Translations under genes and position numbers: made by a program
In this document: positions 1 through 6,900 of the stretch, in pieces
Numbering within the stretch: position 1 is the first letter of the stretch
How the letters are laid out: every line of letters begins with the position of its first letter
NCBI GenBank assembly: GCA_946408305.1
Contig: CAMJRQ010000024.1
Span: 1 to 9,836, forward strand
Reading direction: 5' to 3'
From: an uncultured Prevotellaceae bacterium
GTDB taxonomy: Bacteria; Bacteroidota; Bacteroidia; Bacteroidales; Bacteroidaceae
Length of the DNA stretch: 9,836 nt
The notes under the pieces: model-generated
What the model was told of the DNA's origin: nothing
What the model saw: the letters and a program-made list of their open reading frames with translations, nothing else
Databases searched by the model: none

Positions 1-1
1 G

Positions 2-1084
2 GGCAAATACACCGAAGCCGAAGCCCTCGCCATGGACGAGCTGCACAACCTGGCCATCTTCCAGAAGATGCAGGAATACTTCCCCGCCCAGGTCGACGGC
101 GTCTACCAGCTTGCCACGGCAGCCGACCTCCAGTGGCTCTCGGCCGTGGTAGCAATCGGCCTGCAGTACGATGCCGAAATCACGGCTCCCATCGACCTCA
201 CCGGCATCGAGTGGGAACCCATCGGCAACCCCTCCTCGCCCTTCACCGGCAGCTTCGACGGCCACCTGTATCCCATCACCGGCATCAGCAACATGCTCTT
301 CGGCACCATCCAGGGAGCCCAGATACGGGGCATAGCCCTCGAGAGCGGGAGCATCGACGTCGACTCGCAAGACTACGCCACACATGCCGGCACCATCGTG
401 GGTGCCACTTTGCCCGCTGCTCCCTCGACGCTGAGCCACAGCTACAGCCTGGTGAACATCACCAATACGGGCGGAGGCGACACGGGCGGCCTGGCCGGTA
501 AGTTCTATGGCGACATAGACCACTGCTACTACGCCGGCACGATAACCGGCTCCAGCACGGCAGGCGGACTCATCGGCAGCTCGCACGAGCACGGCTACAC
601 CACCCAGATTTCCAACAGCTTCAGCTATCTGACCAGCCTCTCGGGCGTGAAATACGTGGGTGCCCTCGTGGGCTATCTCCATCGCACCTGCTCCATCACC
701 AACAGCTACGCCCTCGAGGGCATCGGCCAATGGCCGCGCGGCAATGGCGACGGCGGTGTCACCATCGACGAAAACATCCATGCCCTCACCCCCGAGCAGT
801 TCGCTTCGGGCGAGGCCGCCTGGCTGCTGAACGAGCAGACCGACGAGGAGCCCACCTTCTTCCAGACCCTCGGAGAAGACCAGCACCCCGTGCTCGCAGA
901 GTCCCACGGCACCGTCATTCGCAACGAAGACGACACGTATGGCAACCTCACGGGCATTGAAGGAATTCAAAATTCAAAATCCGAAAATCAAAATGCCGAT
1001 GTCATCTACGACCTCTCGGGCCGCCGCGTCGAGAAGGCCGTGAAGGGCATCTACATCGTGAATGGTCGCAAGGTACTGAAGTAA
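2..1084 (+). CDS. GLUG-repeat secreted surface protein, 3' part (5' end outside window)
   Basis: The reading frame is open to the left edge, so the ATG at 32 is internal and 360 residues of a longer protein are visible. Residues 1-29 look like the end of a charged helical segment. A module opens at D32-G-V-Y, followed by a 'FTGSFDG' block (81-87). GLUG-like repeats follow: GGLAG (162-166), AGGLIG (187-192), VGALVG (219-224). The module ends with a 'LGEDQHPVL' block. After a short AT-rich linker, residues 333-360 form the tail 'DVIYDLSGRR...GIYIVNGRKVLK', a short version of the C-terminal sorting signals of exported Bacteroidetes proteins. GLUG repeats occur in adhesins and other surface proteins and are expected to form a beta-solenoid. 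A role in surface attachment is inference. The same helix-module-tail order ends the 1626-residue protein downstream, so the two are probably paralogues. A hairpin terminator follows 37 bases after the stop. Confidence 0.85.
   Translation, partial: GKYTEAEALAMDELHNLAIFQKMQEYFPAQVDGVYQLATAADLQWLSAVVAIGLQYDAEITAPIDLTGIEWEPIGNPSSPFTGSFDGHLYPITGISNMLFGTIQGAQIRGIALESGSIDVDSQDYATHAGTIVGATLPAAPSTLSHSYSLVNITNTGGGDTGGLAGKFYGDIDHCYYAGTITGSSTAGGLIGSSHEHGYTTQISNSFSYLTSLSGVKYVGALVGYLHRTCSITNSYALEGIGQWPRGNGDGGVTIDENIHALTPEQFASGEAAWLLNEQTDEEPTFFQTLGEDQHPVLAESHGTVIRNEDDTYGNLTGIEGIQNSKSENQNADVIYDLSGRRVEKAVKGIYIVNGRKVLK
964..993 (+). repeat. AT-rich short tandem repeat inside the coding linker
   Basis: Two exact copies of a 7-base unit AATTCAA (964-970, 971-977) are followed by decayed copies AATCCGAA and AATCAAAA. 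The stretch encodes the linker IQNSKSENQN just before the C-terminal tail. Its base composition contrasts sharply with the GC-rich gene around it. Confidence 0.6.
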
Positions 1085-1092
1085 ACCTAACG

Positions 1093-1105
1093 CCTCCAAA
1101 GGAGG
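1093..1105. repeat. Short inverted repeat CCTCC-AAA-GGAGG after the stop codon
   Basis: A 5-base perfect hairpin with an AAA loop lies 8 bases after the stop of the first gene. Similar CCTCC/GGAGG hairpins are, from memory, frequent between genes in Bacteroidetes genomes. It has no T-tract and is unlikely to terminate by itself. Confidence 0.4.
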
Positions 1106-1120
1106 GGACTGACTTTATCG

Positions 1121-1158
1121 AAGCCCGCTGGCACCACTGCCGGCGGGCTTTGCTTTTT
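1121..1158 (+). terminator. Intrinsic terminator after the first GLUG gene
   Basis: A 13-base stem (1121-1133 with 1138-1150) closes on the 4-base loop CCAC. The arms begin AAGCCCGC and end GCGGGCTT, and the only imperfection is one T-G wobble pair. TGCTTTTT follows directly, giving a T-tract. The position, 37 bases after the stop and 56 bases before the next promoter, fits transcription termination of the first gene. Confidence 0.85.
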
Positions 1159-1213
1159 GGAGATGCCGGATGCCTTATCAGATGCCTATTTCTATGAAAA
1201 AAAAACTGTTTTA

Positions 1214-1245
1214 TTTGCACGTAACAAAAATTTTTTTGACCTTTG
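1214..1245 (+). promoter_or_regulatory. Bacteroidetes-type promoter of the fasciclin lipoprotein gene
   Basis: A -33 element TTTG (1214-1217) lies 20 bases before GACCTTTG (1238-1245), which matches TAnnTTTG in all fixed positions but the first. Transcription would start near 1252, leaving a leader of about 25 A-rich bases and no Shine-Dalgarno sequence, usual for this phylum. The in-frame TTG at 1243 lies inside the -7 element, which argues against it as a start codon. Confidence 0.75.
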
Positions 1246-1275
1246 CACAAACGGTTGCGCAAAGACAATAACAAC

Positions 1276-3393
1276 ATGAAGAAGGCAATATTCTTTTTCT
1301 GGTGCCTGCTGCTCGCCGTCGGATGCACGGAAGACGTCGACAAGTCGGCACGTTACGTCTTCACGCACGACACGGCGCTGAGCTATCTGGAGCGGCACGA
1401 GCAGTTCAGCCAGTTCGTCGAGCTGCTCCACCTGGTGCCGGTGAGCGAAATATCCGAGACGAAGATGAGCCAGCTGCTCTCGGCACGCGGCAACTACACC
1501 ATCTTTGCCCCCACGAACGAGGCCATCCAGGCCTATCTCGACACGCTCAGCCAGATAGGCATGATTCCCAGCCCCTCGTTCGACGCCTTCACTGACAGCC
1601 TGAAGCTCGACTCCATCCGCCGCGTCATCGTCCTGAACGCCATCATCGACGGCGGCGACGACCAGAAGGCCTTCGAGACGATGGACTTCCCCACCAATTC
1701 GGGCAACGAGATTGAGCTGGCCAACATGAACGACCGCAAGCTGACCGTCTACTACGGCAACCTCTCCGACACCATCCTCATCTTCAACCGTTTCCCCATG
1801 AACGAGCGCAACCGCGACATCCTCGTCCTGAACGGCGTCATCCACCAGATGGACGGTGCCATCGTGCCGCGCAACATCACGGCCCGCGACTTTCTGCAGG
1901 AAGTCATCGACCTGAGGAAAGGTCCCTACCTCGTCATGGCACGCCTGATAGCAGACTGCGGCCTCCTCGACACGCTCCAGAGAGAACGCGACGAGGTCTA
2001 CGAGCAGCTCTACAAGCACGGCCTCATCCCCGACCTGCCCAGCATGCCCGCAGCAGGCTTCCACGAGGGAGCCCGGGCCTACGTCCCCGAGCATCGCAAG
2101 GTAGGCTTCACCATCTTTGCCGAGACCGACGACTTCTGGCGCAGTCAGGGCATCGACCCCGAGGCCGACAACCTCGCGGAGCTGGTGCAGCAGTGGGTGC
2201 TCGACAACCACCAGTATGCCGACGCCGACCGCTTCTCCACCGACCGCGACCACCGCTCGCCCCAGAACCTGCTCTATCAGTGGGTCACCTACCACCTCCT
2301 GCCCATGAAGCTCGCTTCGAACAAGCTCGTCATTCACCACAGCGAGTGGGGCTACAGTCCCGACACCAAGAAACTGGGCATCCCCGTGTGGGAATTCTAC
2401 ACCACTATGGGCAAGCCCCGCCTCCTGAAGATCTACGAGAGCCAGGCCAGCCAGGGCGTCTGCCTGAACCGCTTCCCCTATCTGGACAACGGCCGCAACA
2501 GCTCGTATCAGGAGGTTTCCTGCCCCACGGCGCGCGAGGGATGCCGCGTGCTATCGACCGACACACGAGCCGTGCTCTCCGACGTCGTCAACTGCAACAT
2601 CTACCCCATCGACCGCCCCCTGGCCTACACCGACGAGGTGCGCACCCAGATGCAGCGCTACCGCATTCGCTTCGACGGCATGTCCATGTTCCCCGAAGCC
2701 GCCACCAACGACATCCGCAAGAAGGAGACCTCGTCCTCGCGCTACGAATACGTCCACATCCCGCCCACCAGCACCTACCAGTATTTCAGCAATATGTGGG
2801 TGAACGACGACACCTACTTCGTCTACTACAACGCCTGGCGCTACGGCTGGCCCTGCCTCCAGGCCGACGAGATGAAGGCCGTGGGCCGCTACGAGATCAC
2901 CTTCCGCCTGCCGCCCGTGCCGCGCTCGGGCATCTACGAGCTTCGCTATGGCATGAATGCCAAGGACTATCGCGGCGTCGTTCAGGGATACTTCGGCAGC
3001 GACCTCGAACGGCTCACCGCCACCGGCATCCCCATCGACCTGCGCGCCATGCCCGGATGGGAGACCACGTGGGGCTACGTCGAGGACACCGAGGACACCA
3101 TCTACAACGCCGAGATTGACAAGCAGATGCGCTTCGGCGACCGCATGAAGGCGCCCAAGAGCAACTGCCGCAACGGCAACACGCAGTACTGCGCACGCAA
3201 CATCAAGCAGAACTACAACGACCCCCTCGTGCGCTACATCGTGCTGCGCCAGTTTCTCCAGGCCGACACCCATTACTACATACGACTGAAGTCGGTCCTC
3301 GACACCGAGCGCAAGGAATTCCAGCTCGACTACTTCGAGTGGTGCGCCAAGGAGGTCTTCGACAACCCCTATGCGCCCGAGGACATTTGGTAG
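1276..3393 (+). CDS. Fasciclin (FAS1) domain surface lipoprotein
   Basis: Predicted lipoprotein of 705 residues. The ATG at 1276 is chosen because the only upstream in-frame start (TTG 1243) overlaps the promoter, and because it gives a compact signal peptide MKKAIFFFWCLLLAVG before the lipidated C17. TEDVD after the cysteine resembles the acidic export signal that sends Bacteroidetes lipoproteins to the cell surface. The first FAS1 domain spans about 32-196, with the H1-type motif YTIFAPTNEA (74-83) and the H2-type motif LNGVIHQMDG (185-194). A second, divergent FAS1 domain spans about 197-452, with FTIFAETD (278-285) and VVNCNIYPID (437-446). Residues 455-705 are rich in aromatic and beta-type sequence and resemble no domain I can name with confidence. 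FAS1 domains mediate adhesion between cells or to matrix; the ligand here is unknown. No SusC/SusD partner is visible in the window. Confidence 0.88.
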   Translation: MKKAIFFFWCLLLAVGCTEDVDKSARYVFTHDTALSYLERHEQFSQFVELLHLVPVSEISETKMSQLLSARGNYTIFAPTNEAIQAYLDTLSQIGMIPSPSFDAFTDSLKLDSIRRVIVLNAIIDGGDDQKAFETMDFPTNSGNEIELANMNDRKLTVYYGNLSDTILIFNRFPMNERNRDILVLNGVIHQMDGAIVPRNITARDFLQEVIDLRKGPYLVMARLIADCGLLDTLQRERDEVYEQLYKHGLIPDLPSMPAAGFHEGARAYVPEHRKVGFTIFAETDDFWRSQGIDPEADNLAELVQQWVLDNHQYADADRFSTDRDHRSPQNLLYQWVTYHLLPMKLASNKLVIHHSEWGYSPDTKKLGIPVWEFYTTMGKPRLLKIYESQASQGVCLNRFPYLDNGRNSSYQEVSCPTAREGCRVLSTDTRAVLSDVVNCNIYPIDRPLAYTDEVRTQMQRYRIRFDGMSMFPEAATNDIRKKETSSSRYEYVHIPPTSTYQYFSNMWVNDDTYFVYYNAWRYGWPCLQADEMKAVGRYEITFRLPPVPRSGIYELRYGMNAKDYRGVVQGYFGSDLERLTATGIPIDLRAMPGWETTWGYVEDTEDTIYNAEIDKQMRFGDRMKAPKSNCRNGNTQYCARNIKQNYNDPLVRYIVLRQFLQADTHYYIRLKSVLDTERKEFQLDYFEWCAKEVFDNPYAPEDIW

Positions 3394-3489
3394 GAACGGG
3401 GGAGAAAGGTTTAAGCTAAAACGGTCAAATGAGATTTGGTGCGTTGTAGCATTCTATGCATACTTACTTTCAAGAAAATTTACCAAACA

Positions 3490-3555
3490 CCTTCCCCACC
3501 CGCATTCCGACCGCCGGGAAACCCGGTGAAATTCGGTTAGGATCGGTGGGGAAGG
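3490..3555. repeat. 66-base inverted-repeat element with nested hairpin
   Basis: The outer arms are a perfect 11-base inverted repeat, CCTTCCCCACC (3490-3500) and GGTGGGGAAGG (3545-3555). Inside, ATTCCGACCG (3504-3513) pairs with CGGTTAGGAT (3534-3543) with two wobbles and one mismatch. The centre is a perfect CCGGG-AAA-CCCGG hairpin (3514-3526). It lies 97 bases after the fasciclin stop and lacks a T-tract, so it may be a factor-assisted terminator, an RNA 3' end stabiliser or a dispersed palindromic element. The function is unknown. Confidence 0.6.
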
Positions 3556-3647
3556 CTGCGTTTATCCCCACGACGCGGAACGGCCGAATCACAACCGTCT
3601 GATTCTCAGGCCTCCCATTTTTCGGTTTTTCGGGAGCAAGCCGAGGT

Positions 3648-3757
3648 TCGGGCCAAAAGAACGCGTTCCTCGGGCCGGAAGAACGTGTTGCGTGAGGCAA
3701 AACACCGTGGTGTGTGAGGCAAAACACCGTGGTGTGTGAGGCAAAAGGGTAAAGGGT
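3648..3757. repeat. Degenerate 22-base tandem array, five units
   Basis: Units start every 22 bases at 3648, 3670, 3692, 3714 and 3736. Units 1 and 2 begin TCGGGCC and carry GAACGCGTT or GAACGTGTT. Units 3 and 4 are identical, begin GTGAGGCAAAA and end with the near-palindrome ACACCGTGGTGT. Unit 5 keeps GTGAGGCAAAA and then diverges. Each of the first four units has an A/G-rich middle followed by a dyad. There are no spacers or neighbouring cas genes, so this is not a CRISPR array. It sits about 130-240 bases upstream of the -7 element of the next gene. Confidence 0.65.
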
Positions 3758-3867
3758 TTTGTACGGCGCAAAGTTTTGTTCCACTTTCCGCAAAAAATCA
3801 TGTAAGGTTTTATCCCGCGCCGGTGTAAAGAATCCGCACTCCAGCAGAAAACAAAGTTTCTCGTGCT

Positions 3868-3898
3868 TTTGGGGATTACAAAAAAATACATAACTTTG
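3868..3898 (+). promoter_or_regulatory. Promoter of the 1626-residue GLUG protein gene
   Basis: TTTG (3868-3871) and TAACTTTG (3891-3898) are separated by 19 bases, a full match to the Bacteroidetes TTTG / TAnnTTTG consensus. Transcription would start near 3905, giving a leader of about 38 bases that is A/C-rich, has no upstream ATG and no Shine-Dalgarno sequence. Confidence 0.85.
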
Positions 3899-3942
3899 CA
3901 ACGGCAACCGACTAACAATAACCATCATAACCCTTTCCGAAG

Positions 3943-6900
3943 ATGAGAAAAACCTTACTTCTTTTGGCAGCCGCCTGGTGCTTGGCACCGTCGCTGCACG
4001 CTCAGACCACGCTCACGCAGGACGCCGACGGCTACTACCAGATCGGCACGCCCGAGGAGCTGGTGGCCTTCTCCACGCTCGTCAACACCACCAACCGCTC
4101 GGCCAACGCCAAGCTGACGGCCGACATCGACATGAGCGAGGTGGAAGCCTTCACGCCCATCGGCACGTATATCAACGGTCCCGACCTGAACCTGATAGGC
4201 ATCCCAGGAATCGAGACGGTGAACAGCTCCTACGCCGGCACGTTCGACGGTCTGGGCCACGTGGTCAGCAACGTCAATGCCGTGGCCGCCGAGTATGCCG
4301 AGGCCGGTTTCTTCTCGCGCATCTGGAGCGGCACGGTCAGGAACCTGGGCGTGGTGGACCTCAAGGTGACCAACCCGCTGAACATCCGCACGGGTGCCTT
4401 TGCCGGCTTCATCTATCGCTCCACGGTGGAGAACTGCTGGGCGGGCGGCACCATCGAGTTCGACACACCCTTCGCCACCCCCGCGGGCTTCACGGCCAAT
4501 GCCAACACCACCACGCTGCGCAACTGCTGGAGCACCTTCGAGGGCCCCTTCACGCCCCAAAACGTGGGCACGCCCCAGAACTGCCACTCCTACGAATCGA
4601 ACCCCAACATCCAGGCCGACGCAGCGAGCGGCGCCCTCTGCTACGCGCTGAACCAGGGCGCCGGCGAGACGCTCTTCTATCAGACGCTGGACGAGGACGC
4701 GCTGCCCACGATGGACGCCTCGCACAAGATGGTCTATGCCTACGGCACGCGCAACTGCGACGGCACCACCCAGGAGGGCTCGGGCTATGCCAACGAGGAC
4801 CTGGGCTTCGTGCAGCTGGAGCACCAGCTGGGCGACGACGGCTTCTGCACCGTCTGCAACCAGCTCCCGGCCGATGCCGAGGGATGGTATAACATCCCCA
4901 GCCCGCGCGCCCTCATGAAGTTCGCCGAGCTGGTCAACGCGGGCCAGAACACGCTGAAGGGCCGCCTGACGCAGGACATCGACCTGGCCTCGGTGGAGAA
5001 CTTCACCCCCATCGGGCAGTATCGCGACGCCGTGGAGGGCTACGCCACGGTGAACGTCAACTTCCGCGGCACGTTCGACGGCCAGCGCCACGTCATCCGC
5101 AACCTGACGGTCAAAGACGAGGAATACTACGAGGTGGGCCTCTTCGGCCGCGTGTGGAGCGGCACGGTCAGGAACCTGGGCATCGTCGGCGCCACGGTCG
5201 AGGGCAACAACGCGAATGGCCGCCTCGGCGCCCTGGCCGGCTTCAACCGCGAGGGCCTCATCGAGAACTGCTTCGTGGCCGGAGACATCAGCCTCACGAG
5301 CACCGTCGGCGGGAGCCAGATAGGCTCGCTGGCAGGCAACACCAACAATGCCAACGGCCGCTTCGTGGACTGCTGGAGCACCTACGAAGGCCCGCTGACC
5401 ACTGGCAGCGGCACGAAGACACGATGCCGCTCCATCATGGAGAACGAGCACATCGTCAGTGACGCCCAGACCGGCGTCCTCTGCTACGAACTGAACCAGG
5501 GCAACGTCGTCAACCCCGAATGGCGGCAGAACCTGGGCGAGGACAACTGCCCGCTGTGGGACACCTCGAAAGGCATCGTCTACATGGACGGCGGAGCCTA
5601 CTTATGCCTCCGCCCCGAGAACGAGAGCTCGTTCCAGGACTTCCGCAACGTAATGATTCAGAACGAGCTGCAGTTCGTCACCGACATCGTGGCCCAGACC
5701 GCCCTGACCGATGACTTCTCAGAGCGGGTTGAAGGCTGGAACGAGCTCCAGACCTACGAGCAGTTCTGCAGCGCCTATGCGTCGCTCGACACGCTCAAGC
5801 AGGAAATCCTCGCCTCGCAGACGCTCTACCGGGCCTACGCCGAGGCCTGCCAGGCCGCCATCGCCTATCTCGCCGAGAACGAATTCGAGAACGAGACGCG
5901 CACCCTCCTCGAGGCCTACCTGACCGAGAACGAGGAGCCCGGCGAGACGCATGCCAACGGCACGTACCCCTACATCATGGAGACGCGCGAGCTCGACAGC
6001 CAGCAGATTCAGCAGGAGACCGCCTACGTCAACATCCTCCTGCAGAAAGCCATCAGCGGTGGCTTCGTGCCCGGCACGGAGATCACCGTGACGATACCCA
6101 ACTACGACTTCCGCGACGAACTGAACGCCTGGACGGTGGAGACGCCCTCGGGCACGGGAACCGCCGTGGGCGGCGAGGCTTCGGTGATGCGCGTGGCGCG
6201 CGGCCTGAGCACGCCGTTCAGCATCGGCCAGACGCTCACCGACGTGCCCGACGGCATCTACATGATGCGCCTGAACGGCTTCTCGCGCGTGGCTTCCGAC
6301 ATCTATTCGCCCTTCCACACGGGTTCGCTCTATCTGAACGGCGTGGCCAACTACATTGCCACCCTGCCCGAGGACGTTGTCTACGACGACCAGACCGTCG
6401 ACGGCGAGAACTGCTACCTCAGCAACGACGCCGCCTACTATGGCGAAACGGGCACGGGCTATGTGCCTGCCTCGCTGACGGGCGCCTCGTATGCCTTCCG
6501 GGGCGAGCGCTACGTCAACTACGTGGCCGCACAGGTGACCGACGGCCGTCTCACGCTCGGCGTGCGCAACGAGGGCTCGGGACAGGAGAACGACTGGCTC
6601 GTCTTCGGCAACCTGCACGTCTTCTATCTGGGCACGCCCGACGAGGCCTCGACACAGCTCGACCAGGTGGTAGCCAGCTACGTCAGCCGTGCAAAGACCA
6701 TCCAGGATTTCATGTCGAACGAGTCGGAGTATCACAACTATCCCAGCATGTCGGCCGAGCTGCTCAGCCAGACCGAGGAGCTCATCGACCGCAGCACGAG
6801 CGCGGCCTCCGGCGAGGAGAAGATGCAGCTCATCAACGACTTCTCGACGCTCTTCGCGCAAATCTATGAGTCCCGCATGGCCTACATCGCCATGATGGCT

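Larger units (their letters stand above)
3394..3942. other. 549-base intergenic region with structured and repeated DNA
   Basis: This gap is less GC-rich than the genes and holds three recognisable items annotated separately: an inverted-repeat element (3490-3555), a 22-base tandem array (3648-3757) and the promoter of the next gene (3868-3898). No intrinsic terminator with a T-tract is visible directly after the fasciclin gene. The minus-strand reading frames across the region look non-coding: they cross a repeat array whose 22-base period changes frame at each unit. Between 3758 and 3867 I see nothing clear. Confidence 0.6.

Noticed and set aside
1162..1186. Three GATGCC copies near the fasciclin promoter
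   Set aside because: Unevenly spaced 6-base words in a short stretch, within chance expectation.
1243..1275. 11-residue extension of the fasciclin protein from TTG
   Set aside because: The TTG is part of the -7 promoter element, and the extension would spoil the lipoprotein signal peptide.
1192..2340. 382-residue minus-strand frame opposite the fasciclin gene
   Set aside because: Val/Glu/Asp-rich shadow that reads through the promoter of the + strand gene; no recognisable domain.
3692..3746. CRISPR array
   Set aside because: The 22-base units are directly adjacent with no unique spacers, and there are no cas genes in the window.
3470..3988. 172-residue minus-strand frame across the intergenic region
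   Set aside because: It starts inside the next gene, runs through the promoter and a 22-base array whose period breaks the reading frame, and shows no CAAAnnTA promoter element on the minus strand.
3955..5451. 498-residue open frame on the minus strand opposite the large GLUG gene
   Set aside because: Low-complexity product rich in Ala, Val, Gly, Asp and Glu, a typical shadow of GC-rich codons. No promoter, signal peptide or domain is visible, and the + strand gene is clearly real.
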